Assembly: GCA_037953625.1 (NCBI GenBank)
Contig: CM075651.1
Coordinates: forward strand, 156,683,501-156,747,500
Reading direction: 5' to 3'
DNA length: 64,000 nucleotides
DNA from: Crotalaria pallida
Lineage: Eukaryota; Streptophyta; Magnoliopsida; Fabales; Fabaceae
Part shown: piece after piece, positions 33,401 to 43,398 of the stretch
How the letters are laid out: each line of letters begins with the position of its first letter
Numbering within the stretch: position 1 is the first letter of the stretch
Made by a program: the position numbers and the translations under genes
Notes under the pieces: model-generated
Seen by the model: only the letters and a program-made list of their open reading frames with translations
The model's database searches: none
What the model was told of the DNA's origin: nothing

Positions 33401-35736
33401 TCATTGATTTATAATTTGATCTGAGAATGCATTGTGTGAAATGATTATATACTTGTAGATGGAAGTCATGGAACAACTTAAGTTACTGTACTGGACATTT
33501 CTTCTACTCCAAGTATTTTTGCCAATTGAAGGGGTTTCCACTTGGCAGAAATATCTTCCCAGGACATCAAAAGTTATTTTCTTTCTGAAGATATAATTTT
33601 TTGGCTTGTTTAAGCTACAAATTAAGCTTGGTCCTCATCACAAATCGTGGAATAGCTTCCCCTCAGTAGATATTCATAATGAACTATTCCAATTGAAATT
33701 GATTCAGAGTGCTACTTGCCCATTATTCATAATGAACCATTCCAATTGAAATTGTTTCCGAGTAATGCTACTTACCCAACTATTTTGCACAAATGTGCGA
33801 TGTGGGCACGTGGCTCTTTGCTATTCCATCTGTTGGTCATGTTTCCTTTAATGTCTAAAGGATCATTGTCCAAGTTAGGCGACCCTATAACAGAAACAGA
33901 AGAAGGGTAAGTTGTAAAAAATGCTAAATTGTCCATAATGGGAACGTCCGGTTTTGATATAGATTAGGTAGACAGTGTCTTGTATGGAAATGTAACCATG
34001 AATAGCTTTGTCCTGTAAAATGCTCATGATTCACATGCATAGAAGAGGCTGCAATGATTTTTAGTTTCCTTTGGGGATCTTAGATGATAATGAGTAAGTG
34101 CAAGCTTGTAGAATCAACTTTTTACTACACATGATGCATGGTAGTGCACAACCATGTTTGTGCACCATTGTTAGCTGTGCAATCTCCTTGATCGAAATGA
34201 CAAATATTTCCTAAAACAGCCCTTGTTAATAAATATAAAGCCTAACTAACTAAATGAATATGCAGCTCTTATCAGTGGCATGATTATAGGATTTCTTTGT
34301 GCTTTTCAGGTTCCTCTAGCTCCATTGCAAAGAGGTAATGGCCCTCCCTTTCACAGCCAATTGTGGCAGAATGAGTCTCATGGTATTGTTAATCAACCTC
34401 CTGAACAAGGAATCCCTGTCATGATTACGTGGAATTATGGTGGTAATAATGTGGCTGTGGAGGGATCTTGGGATAACTGGACATCTAGGTGAGATTTAAT
34501 GACTCCTTTGTCAGTAACTCAGTAACGGAAATTGATCAGTGTATTTTACTTGACCTGAAAAGAATCTGTAATTGCAATATTCTGTAATGGGATTAGCACC
34601 AGTTATTTTTAATTACTTGCAGGAAGGCACTGCAGCGAGGTGGCAAGGATCATTCAATTCTTGTTGTTCTGCCATCAGGTATTTATCATTACAGGTTCAT
34701 AGTCGATGGTGAACAGAGATATATTCCAGATCTTCCCTATGTAGCTGATGAGATGGGGCATGTGTGCAATCTTCTTGATGTTAATGTATGCACCTTCCTT
34801 TTTGTTCCTTTTGTCTTTTATTTCTTTCTCTTCATCAAAATATCTTGCTGTTTTGTGGACATCGAACACCATCTTTTTCGTAATGAAGTTCATCCTCCTG
34901 TACACTTAATTGTGCATCTAAATTTTTCCATAAGGTTTTCTCCTATTGGTAAAAGGGTGATTGCTCCAATCTGTTTGGTATATGCCGAAGTTTTTCCTTT
35001 GGGTCTTTTTTGTGTGTGTTTGTGTGGCAAGGAGAAGCCCCTGATTTTGCAGTCTAGTGTTGGTTTTAGGAAACAACTTGAACTTTTGGAAAGTTGTTTT
35101 TCATGGGTTTTTGTGCATTTAGTTCACTAGTATGATGTTTGATATTTAATAGGCAATATTTAATGGTAGATTGATATTTGATTGAGAAAAACATCTAAGC
35201 TCTTTCATGACTTTTTGCTTTCCATGAGTTTGAGGTTAATACTTTATGAAGAGAAAATGCATTTTTATGAAGAATCTTAATATATTTCCTGGTTTCCTTA
35301 TCCCATATATAAACTGTAATCATGGCGGTTGATTAGTTGATTATGAGGAAGCCTTTTCACCATTTATTGAAATTGATTTCTTTTCCCATTTAACGGTAAT
35401 TAATCTTTTTTTCTGCAGGATTATGTTCCAGAAAATCCTGAAAGTGTGTCTGAGTTTGAAGCTCCACCCTCCCCGGAAGCCAGTTATGGTCAAGCATTTC
35501 CAGCTGAGGAAGACTTTGCAAAAGAGCCAATGGCTGTTCCTGCACAGCTGCATCTCACTGTCCTGGGTACGGAGAACTCTGACGTAATTTCCCCTTCAAA
35601 GCCTCAACATGTTGTGCTAAATCATGTCTTCATAGAGAAAAACATGGCCTCGAAGTCTGTTGTTGCCCTGGGACTGACTCACAGATTTCAGTCTAAATAT
35701 GTGACGGTTGTCCTTTACAAACCACTCAAGAGATAA
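30456..35736 (+). CDS. SNF1-related kinase (SnRK1) regulatory beta subunit, AKINbeta1 type
   Basis: Exons are 30456-30629, 34310-34488, 34623-34785 and 35419-35736, giving 277 residues. The N-terminus MGNANARE is an N-myristoylation signal, so membrane anchoring is likely; a Pro/Ser-rich segment (SPPQSPRRSRSP) follows. The CBM48/AMPK glycogen-binding-like domain spans about 94-175, with ITWNYGG, GSWDNW (W112, W115) and YRFIVDGE. The C-terminal ASC domain, ending VALGLTHRFQSKYVTVVLY, spans about 190-277 and is where beta subunits hold the kinase alpha and gamma subunits. Known role: scaffold and localisation subunit of the SnRK1 energy-sensing kinase. Exon 1 is separated by a 3680-bp intron holding repeats and a MITE. 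Confidence 0.94.
31807..31824. repeat. 18-bp perfect palindrome in AKINbeta1 intron 1
   Basis: TTGGCGAATATTCGCCAA reads the same on both strands. It lies just before the 75-bp direct repeats. Function is unknown; it could be a dimeric factor site or chance. Confidence 0.6.
31841..31988. repeat. 75-bp direct repeat, two copies, in AKINbeta1 intron 1
   Basis: Copies start at 31841 and 31916 (both AATCAGTTT...) and share GTTGATTTGTGGTGATCCTG and GAATGAAGTTTTGTTCGGTA. Because 75 is a multiple of three, minus-strand frames stay open through both copies; these are not genes. Confidence 0.85.
32922..33204. mobile_element. Stowaway-like MITE inside AKINbeta1 intron 1
   Basis: It begins TA/CTCCCTCCATTTCATAT and ends ACAGATGGAG/TA, where the reverse complement CTCCATCTGTTTCATAT mirrors the left end. 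About 280 bp, non-coding, tolerated in the intron. Confidence 0.72.
33671..33776. repeat. 53-bp direct repeat, two copies, in AKINbeta1 intron 1
   Basis: TATTCATAATGAAC begins at 33671 and 33724, each followed by ATTCCAATTGAAATTG and a GAGT...GCTACTT block. Confidence 0.8.
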
Positions 35737-37599
35737 ATGTCTGACAATTGTCCCATATAAAATGGTTTTTTCATTTTAGTTTTGTTTTATTTGTAGCCTC
35801 AGTCTGTATAGGTGAAAAGTTTAAATATACTCTCATGTGGTATACAAAGAGGGTCTCGTGTCTATAAATATTCTCTAAAGTAACTTGTTCTTCTGTTTGA
35901 ATTTGATATTTTAAAACTCGTTGTTTTCAAAAACTTCTTGTTTGTTTGTTTGGTGGTTCTTTTTTTTTTTTTAATACTAGAATTGTTGAAATATCTTAAG
36001 TTTGCCTTAAATATGATGTCGGTAATGCTATTGAAAATGTTTAACGTGGTGCTGGTCATGGTTATTTCTCTTGTTTTATGACACCCGCATGATCTTTTCC
36101 GCGTTGTGCGCTTTGGTGATAGCACGAGAAAAGCTCTGAAGTCTGAAAGGCCTGCACTGGGCGCAACGCAACTTTACAAAACACTCATGTGAGAAGTGAC
36201 TTCTATCACTTTATCTTGTAGACCATGAACACAGTTTGTTAATAGCAATAGTGGTGTACTGTGAATTCTCCCCCTTTTTTTTTTCCTTTTCTTTTTTGGG
36301 GAAATTTTCCCATGTTTATCTAGAGAAACTCGTCGTTCTTGACCTATTTCGGCAACTCCAGATTGTGAAGTGTGATGCAAGGAGGACTGAAAGCTCACTT
36401 AGTCACTTCATCAACTTATGGACGGACTATCATCTATATCTCCTTTTATGTCAATTTTTAAAATAATGCTGTTTAAATACTGAATAGTTACTGTATAGCA
36501 CTATTCAGTATCTAAATACTGGTTAAAACTTGAAGAATTTCTACATGATGGTCGAATAAATTTTATTTGCACCCAGAAATGTTGCTCACATCCAATTCAA
36601 ATTTTCGGATGAAATTTATGAATTTCTTTCTCCTATTTTTATCTTTTAATATGTTCTTGATTTTTAAAAAATAAAAATTCAATTTTACCAACATCATGCA
36701 TGCTTTGTTAAATTAACATTATTAACCTTTCAAGTCCTTAAACATCGGGAGTCCTCATAATCTGACTTATTCACATTACATCAGCATTTGTATTTTTCAT
36801 ATTCAATTTTAGACTTTTTAGATCCGAAGTCTTCAATTTCTTAATCCACTTTATTTTATTCATTTCAGCTACCCCCTACCTTTTGGAGTTAATCAACATA
36901 TTCCCTCACGGGTAATAAACTAATTTCTTTCGAGATATGTGGCTACCTCTCGTATCATTGATTAATTAATAAATTTGGTTTCTTTATGGTTAATATTGCT
37001 TGTGTATTCATCTTATTATTATTATTATTATTTTTAAATTAAAGTTTAGATGAATTAGGCTTTGATGGTTCATCGGATAAGGGCAGACAGTCTCAAAAAG
37101 CGTTTACGAAAGTACTTACAGATTACTCACCAACACCGTCATCATATCAATATGATTCGAACTCGATTTATATTTTCTAATGTTATATTTGCAAACGATT
37201 AAATTATGATTAAAATTGCACAAAAGGCATGCGTCAGAAGATACGGAGTATAAAGTGCATGAGAAAAAAAAATACTGTCGATAATTTGGAAAACCAAACA
37301 TGTTTTTACCTTTTTATGTTTAAGTAAAAGGGAGACTCTTTATATGTGTCATCCGTTAATTTTATAATTTAAAAGAATACGACAATGCAATAAAGTAATT
37401 TGATATTAGCATTGTAAAGTGTAAACAAGAGTAAAATTTAAAAGATTTTTTTAACTTTAGCCCTATCACCTTTAATTAGATGATTTTTTTTTAAAAATAA
37501 ATAAATAAATAAATATATAAGATTTTATCTTTTTTAAATGCATTATTCTTTATGAAACTTAACCACGTCTGAGTTCTAGATTAAACAATCTCTTATTTA
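35737..37599. other. 3' flank of AKINbeta1, then gene-free spacer
   Basis: The first few hundred bases after the TAA at 35734-35736 are the likely 3' UTR. A 12-bp inverted repeat, ATACTGAATAGT / ACTATTCAGTAT, lies at about 36478-36512. At 37085-37165 there is a copy of the repeat also found at 18610-18720. No gene is supported. Confidence 0.4.
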
Positions 37600-38599
37600 G
37601 ACTCTTTCTTTTTGAACCCCCCTAGTTACTCAATGGCCCCCATTTGTATTTTTATGGACGAAATTGTCCTTTATTTACCACCTGAAACCAGGCGGAAAGT
37701 TATTTCCGCCTTTTGAAAGTCGGAACAAATTTAATATTTCCGACTAGTTAGAGTCGGAACTAGTCGGAAAAATTCCGACTGGTTAGAGTCGGAAAAAACT
37801 AAGAGGGAAAGATAAACTTGTTGTTTCCACCTCCTGCTCACTTCTTCACACTGCTGTTGATCTTGTTAATGAGACCAAGTTGGATACTGAGATCAAATCA
37901 TGGCTAGCTTTTGCTGCCCAAAAGATTGTTGAAGTAAATGCATTGGCCAAGGCATTGTCTGAACAAAAGTATGAGGTAACCTCTTTTTATAGTTTATCTC
38001 ACATCAGGCAAAATAAGCTATTTAGATGATGGCTGTTACTTGGTAAAAGTTTTGTATTTTACATAGTGGGGGAAATATAAATATTCACAATTAAATAAAA
38101 AAATTTCAAGTTGTGCTAGTTTTCATGTTTTTTTCAGATCGCTTAACTGTGTCATTCACTGAATTATTGCTTTTATGGTTTCATTTCTAGGCTTTCTTCT
38201 CTTCTAATGCCTCAGCTCTTGCTTCAAGAAGGTCCTCTCCCAGAGTGACTAACGAGGGTGTTCAGAAGGCTGTGAGTGCTTATTTTTTTGCCATTTCTGC
38301 TCCAACTAGACTTTGTTATGAAATTTATTCTCATGTTACTTACGGCATCTTTTCTTTCCCTCTCAGGCTGCTGCATTGAAGGGGTCTGACCATCTTAGTT
38401 TTTTCCGACTCTAACCAGTCGGAATTGTTCCGACTTGAACCAGTCAGAATTTTACCGACTCTAACTAGTCGGAAATATTAAATTTGTTTCGACTTTCAAC
38501 TTTCCGCCTGGTTTCAGGCGATAAATAAAAGACAACTTCGTCCATAAAAATACAAATGGGGGTCATTGAGTAATTAGGGAGGTTCAAAAAGAAAGAGTC
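37600..38599 (+). mobile_element. gene-capturing TIR element, exactly 1000 bp, carrying methionine synthase exons
   Basis: Termini GACTCTTTCTTTTTGAACC (left) and the same string from the right end open inverted repeats of about 205 bp (37600-37804 and 38394-38599). Inner arm blocks include CCTGAAACCAGGCGGAAAGT and repeated CCGACTNGTTAGAGTCGG palindromes. Flanking 8-mers CTTATTTA (37592-37599) and ATTATTTA (38600-38607) agree in seven of eight bases. Between the arms lies host gene sequence (next entry). No transposase is present. The arrangement is Pack-MULE-like; 8-bp flanks leave hAT possible. Confidence 0.87.
37805..38393 (+). pseudogene. captured fragment of cobalamin-independent methionine synthase (MetE), three exons with two introns
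   Basis: Exon pieces are 37805-37975 (57 codons: GKDKLVVSTSCSLLHTAVDL ... KIVEVNALAKALSEQKYE), 38191-38271 (27 codons: AFFSSNASALASRRSSPRVT ... GVQKA) and 38367-38393 (AAALKGSDH). They read in one phase with intact GT and AG at both introns, and no stop codon. The sequence matches the middle of plant METE (5-methyltetrahydropteroyltriglutamate-homocysteine methyltransferase), before the C-terminal catalytic domain. The introns show it was taken from genomic DNA, not from mRNA. There is no start codon or catalytic zinc site, so no enzyme can be made. Confidence 0.92.
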
Positions 38600-38977
38600 A
38601 TTATTTAAATAGCTTAACACTCTCAAGTCTGAGAAGCCAAGTATCCAACTTGGGGAGGCATGGTGTGTACCATGAAGATTGACGTGACATTGCTGCGAAC
38701 ATATAATATAACAACATTGTCGTTATTTAACACGAACAAAAGCATTTTGCGAAAAAGTGTTCCTCTAGGTGAAATTTGATCAACGTTATTAACTACAAAA
38801 ACCTTTTGTCTTTTGTCAATGAACATAAACCAACTCAAAAAGGAAAATTATACGTCAATATTTAAAATTAGGCTTGTTTGCACATTCACATGCAGTGGCG
38901 GAGTTTGGTGAGAATTTTGCATTTGGTTGAGTCAAACATTGAATTTATTTATTTAATAATTTGTAATGTAAGACTGT
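38600..38977. other. gene-free spacer
   Basis: The sequence just beyond the capture element has no gene; the 71-codon minus frame at 38623-38838 shows no domain. Confidence 0.35.
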
Positions 38978-39060
38978 TATATGCCTTGGCTCAGTGGTTT
39001 TGCCATTGCTCCCTTTACGCTCACATCCCAAGTTCGATCCTGATGTGAGACATTTTTGCC
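38978..39060 (+). repeat. SINE-like head with pol III boxes
   Basis: Box A-like TTGGCTCAGTGG is at about 38988-38999 and box B-like AAGTTCGATCC at about 39030-39040, a tRNA-like spacing. It could be a SINE or tRNA-derived pseudogene; it does not fold as a complete tRNA. Confidence 0.45.
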
Positions 39061-39114
39061 AAATGAATTTAACTATTATCTAATAAACACGAAATTAAAA
39101 ACATGCTTCGTGGG

Positions 39115-39225
39115 AAGCAGGAATCGAACCCAGCGCTAGGTACACTATGGTAAGAGCATCTTACCACTGAGGAATCGAACCCAGCACCAGGTACAGCATC
39201 TTACCACTGAGCCATGCACCAGTTG
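39115..39225 (-). repeat. tRNA-like/SINE head with duplicated box A-box B module
   Basis: On the minus strand GCATGGCTCAGTGGTAAGATGC is followed by GGTTCGATTCC (39181-39171), then a second CTCAGTGGTAAGATGC and a second GGTTCGATTCC (39129-39119). The module of about 51 bp is therefore tandemly repeated. Full tRNA arms are not complete. Confidence 0.5.
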
Positions 39226-39863
39226 TGCTCTTAATGTACCACTAGTTTCTATATAATTTCAAAAGTTCAGGGGAGCAGGAGCTCCCACCTGTTCCAACAA
39301 AGCTCACTGTTCACATGCAACCCGTATATTTACGAAAGATTATCCTCTTCATTATGTTATGTCCTAGTTTTTGAAATCATAAACAAATTGGCAAGGTTGC
39401 GTGCATAACATTCACTAATTAGAAAAATCACCGGTTATGCTAAACCCGTTCGTCATAGTAACAAAATACAACTCTCTTCACTAACGGATTGAAATGATAA
39501 CATAAACACTCATAATAATAGCATAAAGATGATATTAACAGTATAAGTCACCCACATGTAAAAACACAAATTGCAACCAATTGTTCTAGGTTCATAATAA
39601 TAACCAAAAATAGATAAAATTTGAGTACCAATGCATGGTAAAGACACAGCTAATTCAAACTACTGAAATAAGGGACAAAGCAAACAAGATACTAAAAGAG
39701 CAGTACCAATAAAAAGCAAACAAACCCGACCAAACGAAAACTAATGAGACCCCAAATTGAAGATGACGATGATGTCCTAATGAAAATAGAATTCTCATCA
39801 AAACTTATCCACCTTGTCCCTTTTCTGTTCATAAAGCTTTTTCAAATATTTGTTTGTGGGCCC

Positions 39864-41127
39864 TCACTTAGCCATCATGACTTTGACAAACTCCTCATAG
39901 TTGATCTGCCCATCACCGTCGACATCAGCCTCACGGATCATCTCATCAACTTCCTCGTCAGTCAGCTTCTCACCGAGATTAGTCATCACATGGCGGAGCT
40001 CGGCTGCAGAGATGAAACCATTCTGATCCTTGTCAAACACACGGAAGGCTTCCTTAAGCTCCTCCTCCGAATCAGTGTCCTTCATCTTACGGGCCATCAG
40101 GTTGAGGAACTCCGGGAAATCAATGGTGCCGTTTCCATCAGCATCAACCTCATTAATCATGTCCTGCAGCTCAGCCTCGGTCGGGTTCTGTCCAAGTGAC
40201 CTCATAACGGTCCCAAGTTCCTTTGTGGTAATGCAACCTTCAAAGCAAAAGTTCCAAAAAACACATCAACAATGGTGGCAATATTAATATTTCATGTTAT
40301 CTTTCCAATTATGCATGATTCAGGACGAGAACGGTAATCGATTTCGTAAATCAATATGAAAAGCACAGAGAGTCACGGATCAAGTAACAAGGGAGAAATC
40401 TACAATTCTCAACAAATCAAAAGCATCCAGAACAGAATAAACAGCTGATCATAAATCATACTTTTTCCAACGGCAGCATCTAATTGTTGCTATTTCATGA
40501 TCAGAAATATTCACATTTAAAAAAAAAAAAAGAAAAAAATGGTGCTAGATGCACGGCATAAATTTAAAGAGGCTTTTTTCCAAATCAAAACATAAATCAC
40601 AAAAAAAAATCATATACACGTAAGCAACTACGATAGAAAAATCAAACAAGCAGAAAACCTAACTTTCAAGTTTCAATTGAAAATAGCTATTAAAAAAAAA
40701 GATTTCTTTTTGTTTTTGATATGTAAGACGGAAAAAAAAAAAAAAAGATGACTCCTAAACCAGCAAAAGCAAAATATCATCACAGGAAATATCAAAAGCA
40801 AGGGGCAAAATGGGAAATGGAAGAAATTTCAGCATAATGTCAATACATAAGGCCAAAAATCAAAAGGGGGTGAAAAGTCAAACAATAAGAAACCCAACCC
40901 TAGATCACAAAATCAGAAGAAAAAAAGTTTAAATTTTTAGGTAATTTGAGTAAAAGGGGTGCTAACAAAATAGAGATAAGGAAGTGAAGGTGAAATCAGA
41001 TCTAAGAAATGCTAAAAAAATAGAGAGAGGGATCTGAGAGAAGAGAGAGACCATCGCCATCCTTGTCGAAGAGGCTGAAGGCTTCCTTGAACTCAGAGAT
41101 CTGTTCATCGGTGAGTTGATCCGCCAT
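39864..41127 (-). CDS. CAM: calmodulin, 149 aa
   Basis: Exon 1 is 41127-41052 and exon 2 is 40237-39864, with an 814-bp intron splitting the Gly codon of the first EF loop (DKDGDG), the classic plant calmodulin intron position. The protein is full length, with four EF-hands: loops [36 protein letters not shown] and [12 protein letters not shown], all with Asp at position 1 and Glu at position 12, and the conserved Lys in [17 protein letters not shown]. It binds four calcium ions and relays calcium signals to target proteins in cytosol and nucleus. It cannot be told from other CaM2/3/5-type isoforms. The intron donor reads GTCTCT, weaker than usual. Confidence 0.97.
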
Positions 41128-41400
41128 TGGAAGAGCGAGAAATGAAATGAAATGAAAGGGGAAATCAAAATGAAAGAAAATGATTTTTCTCTCTCTTTAT
41201 GGGATGATGTGTTTGTTTGTTTGATGTTTATGTGGAAAACGGTGGAGAGTAATAGTAATAAGAAGAGGAGGAGGAGATTTTAAGCTATTTATATACTCTT
41301 ACCGTTACTCTTACACCACCTCTCAACCAAACAAACAAAGGCCAACAAGGCCCAATGCCCCAAGGCTTTCTCTCTCTCTCTCTCTTCCCTCTCTCTTTGT
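41128..41400 (-). promoter_or_regulatory. leader and promoter of the calmodulin gene
   Basis: On the gene strand there is a pyrimidine/purine-rich leader (CTTTCATTTCATTTC, CCTCCTCCTCTTC) and a TATATAAATAGC-like TATA box at about 41287-41297, which suits a strongly expressed gene. A CT microsatellite follows at about 41370-41398. Confidence 0.5.
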
Positions 41401-41506
41401 GGACTTCAATCATCTTGTCTTAACATCAAAGGTAACCTTCTAACCTTCTTATCAATCACTAATTAACTAATTAATGATGAATTCTCCAATTACTCCTTTC
41501 GTTTTA

Positions 41507-41779
41507 CTCCCTCTGGTCCTATTTATAAGACCCTTTTGGGGTTTTTCACTCCCACCAAGGAGAGTGGATAAATTTGTTAGTGGCATTGGAAATGTGAAAA
41601 TTTGATATACTTTTTCAAAACTACCCCTATAATTATTATTGGAACTCTAAAAAGTGTTGACTTTATAGGGGTGTTAGTGGAAAGAAGTAATTAAATGTTA
41701 TTGAAAATTGGAAAGGGGTCTTATAAATAGGACCAAAATAAAAACCACAAAAGGGTCTTATAAATAGGACCGGAGGGAG
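41507..41779. mobile_element. Stowaway-like MITE, copy 1 of an array
   Basis: The left end CTCCCTCTGGTCCTATTTAT mirrors the right end ATAAATAGGACCGGAGGGAG, and TA flanks both sides. Internal TTGGAAATGTGAAAATTTGA and TTTTTCAAAACTACCCC are shared with copies 2 and 3. Non-coding. Confidence 0.8.
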
Positions 41780-41788
41780 TATATACTA

Positions 41789-42049
41789 CTCCATCCGGTC
41801 TTATTTATACGATCATTTTGGGATTTATCACTCCCATCAAAGAAAGTGGTTAAATTTATTAGTGATATTGGAAATGTGAAAATTTGATATACTTTTTCAA
41901 AACTACCCGTGTAATTATTATTGAAACTCTAAAAAATGCTGATTTAATGGGGGTATTTGTGCAAATAAGTAATTAAATGCTATTGCAAATTGAAAAATGG
42001 TCTTATAAGTAGGACCAAAAAAAAAACTTCGAAAGGGGACTGGAGGGAG
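41789..42049. mobile_element. Stowaway-like MITE, copy 2 of an array
   Basis: It begins CTCCATCCGGTCTTATTTAT and ends GGACTGGAGGGAG with TA flanks. It is about 80 percent like copy 1 by eye. Only about 9 bp separate the two copies. Confidence 0.75.
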
Positions 42050-42310
42050 TACAAGATTTTTGTGATAGATTTCACGTAGTAAAGAAAGTTGATTAATTTA
42101 GTTAATAGTATTTGGAATATGAAAATTTAATATATATTTTCAAAACTATTTTGTAAATATTATTGAAAATTTAAAAAGTGTCTAGTAAATAGTGATATTT
42201 GTGTAAATGAGTAATGTTGTAATTAATTGTTGTTGAAAATTTGATACAAAATCTTATAAATAAAGATAAAATAAAAGTCTTAAAATAATCTTATGTTTAG
42301 AGATGGAAGA
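42050..42310. repeat. degenerate third copy of the same MITE
   Basis: GAATATGAAAATTTAATATA, TTTTCAAAACTATTTTG and TTATAAATA blocks repeat the order of copies 1 and 2, but the terminal motifs have decayed. Confidence 0.5.
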
Positions 42311-43398
42311 AGTCATAAAACTTATACTTTTTGACAAATGGATTCGGCTAAAAATACTTGTTAAAGCTACTATAGTTAGAAAAATAATTATTGTATATAT
42401 TACTTCATTTATCGAGAATATCAAAAATTATATTTTACGGTAACAATTTGTAATATTTGATATCTTAACAAGTGTATAAGGATATTTGTTAATATTTGTA
42501 TTAACAAATATGACTACTCGACTAATTTATTTGAAAGAAAGAAAAAAAAACTAATTCTTCCTCCATTTTATATGAATTGCATTTTAAAAATTATGCAAAA
42601 GTAATTAAATGATGTATGAATCAGGAATTTTATTGTAGTACCTAAAGAATTTGAGGAATTTTTTTCACCTTAAAGAATATTATATATAAGAATGGAATGA
42701 GTATATAGCATAAATAGAAACCATTTATAAAGAAGCTCTTTTGTGGAAATTAATACTCATATAATACTCTATTCATAAGTATTTTTTTTTTATAAATTTT
42801 TTTCATATGTATTATTATTTTATAAGTCTAATACATAATTATATTGTTTTTCCTATCATACACTTATTTATTATAATCTTGCATAATCATTCCTAAAGTG
42901 AGTGAAATATATTAGAGGCGAAAAAAAGATTACAATAAAAAAAAATAAAGGGTAAATAATGTCATTTATTAAAATTTAAATGGCAAAATTATATTATTGA
43001 AATTTCTTCATATAATTGTTGTTATTATATATATATTTATATATATATATATAAAGTCGGGTCCGCCCGATCCAAAAACCACCCGTTGATACTCGAAAAC
43101 CAAGAACCCACTTATGGCGTGTGTTTGGATTAACGGCGACCTAACGCAAACACAAATCCAAACGTGAATTTGGACTCACCAAACGCGAAAACAAACGGGC
43201 TCTTGTGGTTTTGAAATAAGTAAAGGACTAAACTAAAGCAGTAGTAGCAACTAGCAAGAGCATTTTCTTTTTTCTTTCTTTTTTTTTTTTTTTTTTTTTT
43301 CTCTTTCTCTTTTTTGTGTTTCAAATTGCGCCAAAGTTGAAGGCTTTGAAGAGAGAGAGAGAGAGAGAGAAAAGTAAACACAAATCAAATCAAATCAA
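42311..43398. other. AT-rich spacer and promoter of the oligoribonuclease gene
   Basis: A CTTCCTCCATTTTATATGAA piece near 42557 suggests one more worn MITE. A long T-tract (about 43279-43300) and a GA microsatellite (about 43351-43371) lie in the leader region before the ATG at 43399. There is no other gene. Confidence 0.4.

Noticed and set aside
37805..38393. A functional methionine synthase gene
   Set aside because: Only about 93 codons from the middle of a protein of about 765 residues are present, with no start codon and no catalytic domain, enclosed by inverted repeats.
39115..39225. A functional tRNA gene
   Set aside because: Boxes A and B are good but the arms do not form a complete cloverleaf and the module is duplicated and truncated.
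39744..40287. 151- and 85-codon plus-strand frames
   Set aside because: Antisense shadows of calmodulin exon 2.
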